From: Cedecea selenatireducens
Lineage (GTDB): Bacteria; Pseudomonadota; Gammaproteobacteria; Enterobacterales; Enterobacteriaceae
Length of the DNA stretch: 64,000 nucleotides
Direction: 5' to 3'
Assembly: GCF_042138895.1 (NCBI RefSeq)
Contig: NZ_JBHIKW010000005.1
Span: 1 to 64,000 of the forward strand
The notes below the pieces were generated by a model, which saw only the letters and a program-made list of their open reading frames with translations, ran no database searches and was not told the DNA's origin. The position numbers were made by a program, and so were the translations under genes. This document shows, piece after piece, positions 43,080-51,227 of the stretch. Positions within the stretch are counted from its first letter, which is position 1. The number at the start of each line of letters is the position of its first letter.

Positions 43080-43583
43080 ATGGATATGTCGCAGCTGTCG
43101 CCGCGCCGTCCTTACCTGTTGCGCGCCTTCTATGAGTGGCTGCTGGATAACCAGCTCACTCCGCATCTGGTGGTAGATATTACGCTGCCGGATGTACAGG
43201 TGCCGATGGAGTATGCGCGAGACGGGCAAATTGTGCTGAACATCGCGCCGCGCGCCGTGGGCAACCTGGAGTTGGCCAATGACGAAGTGCGCTTTAACGC
43301 GCGTTTCGGCGGTGTACCGCGCCAGGTGAACGTCCCAATGGCTGCCGTTCTGGCTATCTATGCGCGTGAGAACGGTGCAGGCACGATGTTTGAGCCAGAA
43401 GCGGGCTATGATGAAGACGCTGAAAGCCACAACGACGATCGCTCTGATGCAGGCGAACCGGAAACGGTGATGCAGGTTATTGATGGCGATCGCCCGGATC
43501 ACGGCGATGACGACAATAACCCGGATGACGATCCGCCGCCGCCGCCTCGCGGTGGTCGCCCCGCACTGCGCGTGGTGAAATAA
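43080..43583 (+). CDS. sspB: ClpXP protease specificity factor SspB
   Basis: Adaptor that captures SsrA-tagged proteins and delivers them to ClpXP. It is 167 residues. The folded dimer domain (about 1-115) binds the tag. An acidic flexible linker leads to the ClpX-docking tail GGRPALRVVK. I use ATG 43080 (MDMSQL), 3 bases after the sspA stop; the GTG one codon earlier is not needed. Confidence 0.97.
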   Translation: MDMSQLSPRRPYLLRAFYEWLLDNQLTPHLVVDITLPDVQVPMEYARDGQIVLNIAPRAVGNLELANDEVRFNARFGGVPRQVNVPMAAVLAIYARENGAGTMFEPEAGYDEDAESHNDDRSDAGEPETVMQVIDGDRPDHGDDDNNPDDDPPPPPRGGRPALRVVK

Positions 43584-43585
43584 CA

Positions 43586-43614
43586 AAAAGCCAGTCGAAA
43601 GACTGGCTTTTTTT
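43586..43614. terminator. sspAB terminator
   Basis: AAAAGCCAGTC and GACTGGCTTTT around a GAAA loop, with T tracts in both directions. It serves sspAB, and the convergent gltD may share it. Confidence 0.9.
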
Positions 43615-43665
43615 ATGGTGCGATGGCGGCTAAATCTGGCGACCAAAGCCGCCAGGTTTTAACGC

Positions 43666-45084
43666 TTATACCTCGAGGAAGTTCAGGATCCCGTCGGCGG
43701 CTTTGCGCCCTTCAGCAATGGCCGTCACCACCAGATCGGAACCGCGAACGGCATCGCCACCGGCGAAGATTTTCGGGTTGCTGGTCTGGAAAGCGTTCTC
43801 ACTGCCTTCAGGCGCGATGATGCGACCCTGGCTGTCCAACTCAACGCTATGCTGTTCCAGCCACGTCATGCTGTGAGGGCGGAAGCCAAACGCCATAACG
43901 ACCGCATCGGCAGCCAGAACGTGTTCAGAGCCGGCTACGATTTCCGGACGACGGCGGCCTTGAGCATCTGGCGCGCTTAGTTCGGTACGCGCAACCTTCA
44001 CGCCACAAACGCGGCCGTTAGCGTTAATTTCAACGCCCAGTGGCTGCAGGTTGAACTGGAACTCCACGCCTTCTTCACGCGCGTTTTTCACTTCGCGTTT
44101 GGAGCCCGGCATGTTCTCTTCGTCACGGCGGTAGGCACAAATTACGTGGCCTGCGCCCTGGCGGATGGAAGTGCGTACACAGTCCATGGCGGTATCACCG
44201 CCGCCCAGCACAACGACACGTTTGCCTTCCATGCTGATGTACGGCTCTTCAGCCGTTTCAGCAAAGCCCATAATCTGCTTAGTGTTAGCGATGAGGAACG
44301 GCAGGGCGTCATAAACGCCAGGCGCGTCTTCATTCTCTAAACCACCACGCATTGACTGATAGGTGCCGACGCCCAGGAACACTGAGTCATATTCGCTGAG
44401 CAGCTCGTCCATCTGTACGTCACGGCCAACTTCGGTATTGAGTTTGAATTCAATCCCCATCCCGCTGAAGATTTCGCGGCGTTTGGTCATCACCTCTTTT
44501 TCCAGCTTGAACGCCGGAATACCGAAGGTCAGCAGGCCGCCGATTTCTGGATGCCTGTCGTAAACCACCGCCTTCACGCCGTTACGCGCCAGCACGTCCG
44601 CACAGGCAAGCCCCGCAGGGCCTGCGCCGATAATAGCCACGCGCTTACCTGTTTGCTTCACGCCGGTCAGATCCGGTTTCCAGCCCATCTCAATCGCTTT
44701 ATCGTTGATATAGCGCTCGATGTTGCCGATGGTTACCGCCCCGAACTCGTCGTTTAGCGTACAGGAGCCTTCGCAAAGGCGGTCCTGAGGACAGACGCGG
44801 CCGCATACTTCCGGCAGGCTGTTGGTCTGGTGAGACAGCTCGGCTGCCTCAATGATGCGACCCTCATTGGCCAGTTTCAGCCAGTTTGGAATGTAGTTGT
44901 GAACCGGACACTTCCACTCACAGTACGGGTTGCCGCAGGAGAGACAGCGGTCGGCCTGCGCCTTGGCCTGCCCTTCAGAGAATGGCTCGTAAATTTCCAC
45001 AAATTCAATTTTGCGGATCTTCAGCGGCTTCTTCGGCGGATCAACGCGCTGCAAGTCGATAAATTGATAAACGTTTTGACTCAT
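43666..45084 (-). CDS. gltD: glutamate synthase, small subunit
   Basis: Supplies electrons from NADPH to GltB for making glutamate from glutamine and 2-oxoglutarate. It is 472 residues. The N-terminal domain holds iron-sulfur cysteines Cys47, 50, 55, 59 and Cys94, 98, 104, 108. The FAD site IIGAGPAGLACADVLA lies near 150. The NADPH site VVVLGGGDTAMDC lies near 289. It follows gltB by 9 bases. No gltF is present downstream; sspB is convergent instead. Confidence 0.98.
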   Translation of the reverse strand: MSQNVYQFIDLQRVDPPKKPLKIRKIEFVEIYEPFSEGQAKAQADRCLSCGNPYCEWKCPVHNYIPNWLKLANEGRIIEAAELSHQTNSLPEVCGRVCPQDRLCEGSCTLNDEFGAVTIGNIERYINDKAIEMGWKPDLTGVKQTGKRVAIIGAGPAGLACADVLARNGVKAVVYDRHPEIGGLLTFGIPAFKLEKEVMTKRREIFSGMGIEFKLNTEVGRDVQMDELLSEYDSVFLGVGTYQSMRGGLENEDAPGVYDALPFLIANTKQIMGFAETAEEPYISMEGKRVVVLGGGDTAMDCVRTSIRQGAGHVICAYRRDEENMPGSKREVKNAREEGVEFQFNLQPLGVEINANGRVCGVKVARTELSAPDAQGRRRPEIVAGSEHVLAADAVVMAFGFRPHSMTWLEQHSVELDSQGRIIAPEGSENAFQTSNPKIFAGGDAVRGSDLVVTAIAEGRKAADGILNFLEV

Positions 45085-45093
45085 CGTGACCTC

Positions 45094-48000
45094 TTACTGC
45101 GCCTGCACCCGCAGCTCGGCTGCGGAACGACTGCGGTGACCCAACAATGCTTTGACATCACTGGACTTCGGTTTAACCAGGGTGAATTTGGAGGCGAACG
45201 TCGGCCAGTTAGCCAGAATCTCCTCGCCGCGCTGGGAGCCGGTCAGCTGAACGTGTTCGGTTATCATGCCGCGCAGATGCTCTTCATGAATCGCCAGCTC
45301 TTCCACATCCAGTAATTCAACCAGTTCAGGGTTCACGCGTTTACGGAACTCACCGTCTTCATCCAGCACGTAGGCGAAGCCGCCCGTCATGCCGGCCCCG
45401 AAGTTAACCCCGGTTTTGCCAAGAATACAGACGATACCGCCGGTCATGTATTCACAGCCGTTATCGCCAATGCCTTCAACTACGGTGATGGCACCGGAGT
45501 TACGCACCGCGAAACGCTCACCTGCGCGGCCTGCGGCATAGAGTTTGCCACCGGTAGCGCCATACAGGCAGGTGTTGCCGATAATCGTCGCTTCATGGCT
45601 ACGGAAGGCTGAGCCTACCGGAGGGCGCAGAGAAATCAGGCCGCCCGCCATGCCTTTGCCTACATAGTCGTTAGCATCGCCGGTCAGGTGAAGCTCCACG
45701 CCGCCTGCGTTCCAGACGCCGAAGCTCTGGCCCGCGGTGCCGCTAAAGTGCGCCTTGATTGGGTCAGACGCCAGCCCCTGGTCGCCATGCTGCTGGGCGA
45801 TGTAGCCGGAGAGGGAAGCCCCAACGGAACGATCGGTGTTGCGGATATCAAACCAGAAGGTTTTGCTCTGTTTGTCATCCACGTACGCCTGCGCCTGGTT
45901 CAGCAGCTGTGCGTTAAGGTCGCCCTTATCGAACGGCGGGTTATGCTCGGTGCAGTACACCGCTTTGCCCGGCATAGGTTCAGCCGTTTTTAGCAGGGCG
46001 GAGAGATCCAGCTTCTGCTGCTTAGCGGTAAACCCGTCCAGCTCTTTCAGCAGGTCGGTACGACCAATCAGGTCGACCAGACGCTTCACGCCGAGCAGCG
46101 CCATCAGTTCGCGGGTTTCGCGAGCGATGAACTCAAAGTAGTTGGTCACTTTGAACGGCAGGCCGTGGTAGTGGTTCTTACGCAGCTTGTCATCCTGAGT
46201 TGCCACGCCGGTTGCGCAGTTGTTCAGGTGGCAGATTCGCAGGTATTTACAGCCCAGCGCAACCATTGGCCCGGTGCCGAAGCCGAAGCTTTCTGCGCCA
46301 AGGATGGCCGCTTTAATGATGTCGAGGCCGGTTTTCAGGCCGCCGTCCACCTGCAGGCGAATTTTATGACGCAGGCCGTTAGCCACCAGAGCCTGCTGGG
46401 TTTCCACCAGGCCAAGCTCCCACGGGCAGCCCGCGTATTTCACGGACGATAGCGGGCTTGCGCCGGTGCCGCCGTCGTAGCCGGCAATAGTGATCAGGTC
46501 GGCATAGGCTTTGGCTACGCCCGTCGCGATGGTGCCGACGCCCGGTTCGGAAACCAGCTTCACGGAGATCATCGCCTTCGGGTTAACCTGTTTCAGGTCG
46601 AAAATCAGCTGCGCCAGATCCTCGATAGAGTAGATATCGTGGTGAGGCGGAGGTGAAATCAGCGTCACGCCCGGTACGGAGTAGCGCAGCTTAGCGATAT
46701 AAGGCGTGACCTTATCACCCGGCAGCTGGCCGCCTTCGCCCGGTTTCGCGCCCTGCGCGACTTTAATCTGGATAACGTCGGCGTTGACCAAATAAGCTGG
46801 CGTGACGCCGAAGCGGCCGGAAGCCACCTGCTTGATACGGGACACTTTATTGGTGCCGTAGCGAGCCGGATCTTCACCGCCTTCGCCGGAGTTAGAGTTC
46901 CCGCCGATGCTGTTCATCGCTTCAGCCAGGGATTCGTGCGCTTCCGGGCTCAGGGCACCGATGGACATCGCCGCGGTATCGAAGCGCTTGAACAGATCGG
47001 TTGCTGGCTCAACGTCTTCAATTTTGACGGATTCGTCCTGCGGGTTCAGCGCAAGCATATCGCGCAGCGTAGCGACCGGACGCTCGTTAACCAGCTTCGC
47101 ATACTGCTGATAGTCGGCGTATTCGCCGCTCTGCACCGCTTTTTGCAGCGTCTGCACAACGTCCGGGTTGTAGGCGTGGTATTCCCCACCGTGAACGAAC
47201 TTAAGCTGACCGCCCTGATCCAATGGTTTACGCACCAGCCAGGCACGTTTGGACAGGTTCAGCAGGTCCTGCTGGAAGTCGCCAAAGCCTGCGCCGCCGA
47301 TGCGGCTGACCGCACCCTGGAAGCAAAGCTCTGAAACTTCTTTGTGCAGGCCAACGGCTTCGAACAGCTTAGAGCAACGGTAAGAGGCGATAGTCGAGAT
47401 GCCCATTTTGGACATGATCTTGTACAGGCCTTTGTTGATTCCGTTACGGTAGTTCTGCATCACGACGCGATAGTTTTTGTCGATAGCGCCGTTGTCGACC
47501 AGCTTCGCCAACGTTTCATAGGCGAGGTACGGATAGATGGCGGTCGCACCGAAGCCCAGCAGCACGGCAAAGTGGTGCGGGTCGCGGGCGCTGGCGGTTT
47601 CAACGATGATGTTGGCGTCACAGCGCAGGCTCTTCTCAACAAGACGAGTCTGGATGGCGCCCACGGCCATCGGGGCCGGAACCGGCAGGCGATTTTTCGC
47701 AATGTTGCGGTCGGACAGCACCAGCAACACGGTGCCATTGCGTACCATGCGTTCAGCTTCGTCGCAGAGCGCCATCACCGTTTCGTGCAGTGATTTCTCG
47801 GTCACGTCATAAGTGATGTCGAGCGTATCGGCGCGATAGTGTTCTTCTTCAAGCGTGGTGAGCTGCTGGAAATCAGACCACAGCAGAATCGGCGATTTGA
47901 AGCTCAGGCGGTGCGCCTGGCCTTCTGCTTCACAGAAGACGTTCATCTCGCGACCAATGCTGGTGGCCAGGGACATCACGTGTGCTTCACGCAGCGGATC

Positions 48001-49554
48001 GATTGGCGGGTTGGTGACCTGCGCGAACTGCTGGCGGAAGTAATCGTAAATAATGCGTGGCTGGCTGGAAAGCACGGCAAACGGCGTGTCATCGCCCATT
48101 GACCCCACCGCTTCCTGGCCGTTTTCGCCCAGAACGCGAATCACTGAATCCAGCTCTTCGCTGCTGTAGTTAAACTGCTTCTGGTAGCTGGCGAGCGTGT
48201 CGTCGTCCAGCTCTCTCGCGCCCACTTTTTCGTCCGGCAGATCTTCAAACGGCACCAGACGACGCACGTTGTTCTCCATCCACTCTTTATACGGATGGCG
48301 GCTTTTCAGCTCGGCATCGGTTTCAGCGGAATGCAGAATACGGCCAATACGGGTGTCGATAACCATCAGCTCGCCCGGGCCAACGCGGCCTTTTTCAACC
48401 ACTTCGTCCGGCTGGTAGTCCCAGATCCCGACTTCAGAGGCACAGGTGATGAGCTTGTCTTTGGTGATGACGTAGCGCGCCGGGCGCAGGCCGTTACGGT
48501 CCAGGTTACAGGCAGCGAAGCGCCCGTCTGACATCACGATACCGGCCGGGCCGTCCCACGGCTCCATGTGCATGGAGTTAAAGTCGAAGAAGGCACGCAG
48601 CTCAGGATCCATGTTCGGGTTGTTCTGCCATGCAGGCGGAACAAGCAGACGCATGGCGCGTACGATATCCATCCCGCCCGCCAGCAGCAGCTCAAGCATG
48701 TTGTCCATGGAGCTGGAGTCGGAGCCGGTTTCGTTCACGAACGGCGCGGCGTCGTGCAGATCGGGGATCAGCGGCGTCTGGAATTTATAGGTACGAGCGC
48801 GGGCCCACTGGCGGTTACCGGTAATGGTGTTGATTTCGCCGTTATGCGCCAGATAGCGGAACGGCTGAGCCAGCGGCCAGCGCGGCACGGTGTTGGTGGA
48901 GAAACGCTGGTGGAACAGGCAAATGGCCGATTCCAGGCGCAGGTCCGCCAGGTCCAGGTAGAAGCGCGGCAGGTCAGCCGGCATACACAGACCTTTATAG
49001 ATGTTCACCAGGTTAGACAGGCTACAGATATAGAAGTCTTTATCTTCCTGGATGCGTTTTTCGATACGGCGACGGGCGATAAACAGGCGGCGTTCCATAT
49101 CACGAGGGCGCCAGCCCGCCGGGGCGTTAACGAAAATTTGTTCAATACGTGGCAGAGAGGAGAGGGCGATTTCACCGAGCACGTCTTTGTTCAGCGGCAC
49201 TTCACGCCAGCCAACAATAGACAGAGTTTCGTTTTGCAGCTCTTCTTCAACAATGCGGCGGCTGGCGCGAGCAAGCGCGTCATCCTGGCTTAAGAAAATC
49301 ATGCCAACGGCATAGTTCTTGGCCAAACGCCAATTGCGTTCTTCTGCAACAATGCGGAAGAAACGATCTGGTTTTTGCAGCAGCAGGCCACAACCGTCGC
49401 CGGTTTTACCGTCGGCCAGGATGGCCCCACGGTGCTGCATACGGGCTAGCGCGTGAATAGCGGTACGCACTACCTTGTGGCTAGGTTCGCCTTCTATGTG
49501 GGCGATCAGGCCGAAACCACAGTTATCCTTCTCAAGGGATTTATCGTACAACAT
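45094..49554 (-). CDS. gltB: glutamate synthase, large subunit
   Basis: Catalytic alpha subunit of NADPH-GOGAT, central to ammonium assimilation. It is 1486 residues. An 11-residue propeptide (MLYDKSLEKDN) precedes Cys12, the N-terminal nucleophile that hydrolyses glutamine. The amidotransferase domain (to about 430) is followed by a central domain, the FMN/2-oxoglutarate barrel with PPPHHDIYSIEDLAQLIFDLKQ, the 3Fe-4S cysteines in CKYLRICHLNNCATG and a C-terminal beta-helix (GVGxxx-type repeats such as GGVELHLTGDANDYVGKGMAGG). It is the first gene of gltBD. Confidence 0.98.
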   Translation of the reverse strand: MLYDKSLEKDNCGFGLIAHIEGEPSHKVVRTAIHALARMQHRGAILADGKTGDGCGLLLQKPDRFFRIVAEERNWRLAKNYAVGMIFLSQDDALARASRRIVEEELQNETLSIVGWREVPLNKDVLGEIALSSLPRIEQIFVNAPAGWRPRDMERRLFIARRRIEKRIQEDKDFYICSLSNLVNIYKGLCMPADLPRFYLDLADLRLESAICLFHQRFSTNTVPRWPLAQPFRYLAHNGEINTITGNRQWARARTYKFQTPLIPDLHDAAPFVNETGSDSSSMDNMLELLLAGGMDIVRAMRLLVPPAWQNNPNMDPELRAFFDFNSMHMEPWDGPAGIVMSDGRFAACNLDRNGLRPARYVITKDKLITCASEVGIWDYQPDEVVEKGRVGPGELMVIDTRIGRILHSAETDAELKSRHPYKEWMENNVRRLVPFEDLPDEKVGARELDDDTLASYQKQFNYSSEELDSVIRVLGENGQEAVGSMGDDTPFAVLSSQPRIIYDYFRQQFAQVTNPPIDPLREAHVMSLATSIGREMNVFCEAEGQAHRLSFKSPILLWSDFQQLTTLEEEHYRADTLDITYDVTEKSLHETVMALCDEAERMVRNGTVLLVLSDRNIAKNRLPVPAPMAVGAIQTRLVEKSLRCDANIIVETASARDPHHFAVLLGFGATAIYPYLAYETLAKLVDNGAIDKNYRVVMQNYRNGINKGLYKIMSKMGISTIASYRCSKLFEAVGLHKEVSELCFQGAVSRIGGAGFGDFQQDLLNLSKRAWLVRKPLDQGGQLKFVHGGEYHAYNPDVVQTLQKAVQSGEYADYQQYAKLVNERPVATLRDMLALNPQDESVKIEDVEPATDLFKRFDTAAMSIGALSPEAHESLAEAMNSIGGNSNSGEGGEDPARYGTNKVSRIKQVASGRFGVTPAYLVNADVIQIKVAQGAKPGEGGQLPGDKVTPYIAKLRYSVPGVTLISPPPHHDIYSIEDLAQLIFDLKQVNPKAMISVKLVSEPGVGTIATGVAKAYADLITIAGYDGGTGASPLSSVKYAGCPWELGLVETQQALVANGLRHKIRLQVDGGLKTGLDIIKAAILGAESFGFGTGPMVALGCKYLRICHLNNCATGVATQDDKLRKNHYHGLPFKVTNYFEFIARETRELMALLGVKRLVDLIGRTDLLKELDGFTAKQQKLDLSALLKTAEPMPGKAVYCTEHNPPFDKGDLNAQLLNQAQAYVDDKQSKTFWFDIRNTDRSVGASLSGYIAQQHGDQGLASDPIKAHFSGTAGQSFGVWNAGGVELHLTGDANDYVGKGMAGGLISLRPPVGSAFRSHEATIIGNTCLYGATGGKLYAAGRAGERFAVRNSGAITVVEGIGDNGCEYMTGGIVCILGKTGVNFGAGMTGGFAYVLDEDGEFRKRVNPELVELLDVEELAIHEEHLRGMITEHVQLTGSQRGEEILANWPTFASKFTLVKPKSSDVKALLGHRSRSAAELRVQAQ

Positions 49555-50233
49555 ATCAGTGAACCTCCCCAGGCTCTACGTTACTCCCAACCGTTTGCGC
49601 GTGGACGCAGCAAGGGCATGGCGACGGGGTTTGCGCATCATACGCTTGCCTCGCGTGTCGCCCTCTTAATGTCCAACGCATCCGGTGTCACAAGTGTTGA
49701 GGACTTGCTTTAGAGGGAATCTCAATTACTGCATAAATATGATGGGCACAGAACCCATCCAGAAAGCTTCCAGCGGATTTCCAAGTTATCGGGAAAGAGC
49801 ACACAGGTCAAATGGCATTCTTATTTATACATAATTGTGCTAAGAGCGTCCTAAGGATATGAATACAATGATATTTTGCGCTTTTTTGCCTGTGGCGGCA
49901 GCGCGGCAAACGCCGGGGGTTATGTGATCGTCCTCACTATACTGAAGCCCAGGGAACTCCAGACCATGCTGGCATCAGTGGTATTGCTAGCACGATATGC
50001 TACTTAACCCCCATGGAGTGCAGCATGACACTGTTTTTCACCGCTCGTCATATTCTTTAAATAAAGGGCAGCATCATAAGGAAAAGTAATTAAGCCTTAT
50101 TTGAATAGGGTTGCACTTATTTTGAGTTTATATGCAATAGATAAGGCTGCGCCGAAGCGATTGATCCAGGTCATCGCCGCTGCGAGAAGAAAATGGCAGG
50201 CTAGGCCCCTTTTTCGGGACGGCCCATCAGATT
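49555..50233. promoter_or_regulatory. gltB-yhcC divergent control region
   Basis: A 679-base gap, the longest in the window. On the minus strand TATTTA (49734-49739) with CTGGAT (49757-49762) 17 bp upstream is a weak gltB promoter candidate. In E. coli this region is bound by Lrp, IHF and CRP. A 22-codon frame with an AAGGA site lies at 49859-49927 on the plus strand. Nested inverted repeats, GCCTTAT (50094-50100)/ATAAGGC (50141-50147) and TTGCA/TGCAA inside, precede yhcC. No larger gene is supported. Confidence 0.4.
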
Positions 50234-51166
50234 ATGCAGTTACAGAAATTAGTCAATATGTTTGGCGGCGATCTCTCTCGTCGCTATGGGCAAAAGGTCC
50301 ATAAACTCACGCTGCATGGCGGGTTTAGCTGTCCTAATCGCGACGGCACTATCGGGCGAGGCGGCTGCACCTTTTGCAACGTGGCCTCTTTTGCCGACGA
50401 AGCCCAGCAGCACAGCTCCATTGCAGAACAGCTCGCGCATCAGGCCAGTCGGGTGAATCGCGCCCAGCGTTATCTGGCCTATTTCCAGGCTTACACCAGC
50501 ACCTGGGCTGAAGTGCAGGTTCTGCGTGCTATGTATCAGCAGGCGGTAAGCCAGACCAGCATTGTTGGGCTGTGTGTGGGCACCCGGCCCGACTGCGTGC
50601 CAGACGGCGTGCTCGATCTGCTGAGCGACTACCATGAGCAAGGCTATGAAGTGTGGCTGGAGCTGGGTTTGCAGACGGCGAATGACAAAACGCTGCACCG
50701 CATCAACCGTGGGCATGATTTTGCCTGCTATCAGGAGACAACGAGGCGGGCTCGGGCGCGTGGTTTAAAGGTTTGCAGTCATCTTATCGTTGGCCTGCCC
50801 GGTGAAGGTCAGCAGCAATGCATGGACACGCTGGAAAAAGTGGTTGAAACCGGCGTGGATGGCCTGAAGCTGCATCCTCTGCATATTGTGGAAGGCAGTA
50901 TTATGGCCAAAAGCTGGCGGGCAGGACGTCTGGAGGGGATTGCGCTGGATGAGTATGTGGTTACCGCCGGAGAAATGATTCGCCACACGCCGCTTGATGT
51001 CGTATTTCATCGTATTTCGGCTAACGCCAGGCGCCCCACGCTGCTGGCACCTTTGTGGTGTGAAAACCGCTGGGCTGCGATGGTGGATATCGACCGCTAT
51101 TTGCTGGCTCATGGGGCGCAGGGTTCAGCGCTGGGAACGCCGTGGGATCTCTCAGTTCTTTCGTAA
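50234..51166 (+). CDS. yhcC: radical SAM protein YhcC
   Basis: A radical S-adenosylmethionine protein (TIGR01212 type) of unknown reaction. It is 310 residues. The iron-sulfur cysteines are in GGFSCPNRDGTIGRGGCTFCN (about 30-50). The barrel continues through VGLCVGTRPDCVPDGVLDLL and VCSHLIVGLPGEGQQQCMDTLEKV. The family resembles the Elp3-type fold without an acetyltransferase domain. It is upstream of arcB with 61 bases between them. Confidence 0.94.
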   Translation: MQLQKLVNMFGGDLSRRYGQKVHKLTLHGGFSCPNRDGTIGRGGCTFCNVASFADEAQQHSSIAEQLAHQASRVNRAQRYLAYFQAYTSTWAEVQVLRAMYQQAVSQTSIVGLCVGTRPDCVPDGVLDLLSDYHEQGYEVWLELGLQTANDKTLHRINRGHDFACYQETTRRARARGLKVCSHLIVGLPGEGQQQCMDTLEKVVETGVDGLKLHPLHIVEGSIMAKSWRAGRLEGIALDEYVVTAGEMIRHTPLDVVFHRISANARRPTLLAPLWCENRWAAMVDIDRYLLAHGAQGSALGTPWDLSVLS

Positions 51167-51227
51167 ATCCTGAGTACGAGTCCTTTTTGCGGTATATTTA
51201 GCGCATCCACGGCGAAGGAATCGTTCC

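Noticed and set aside
48568..49293. A 241-codon plus-strand frame opposite gltB
   Set aside because: Antisense to the amidotransferase domain of gltB and without a domain or plausible start signal.
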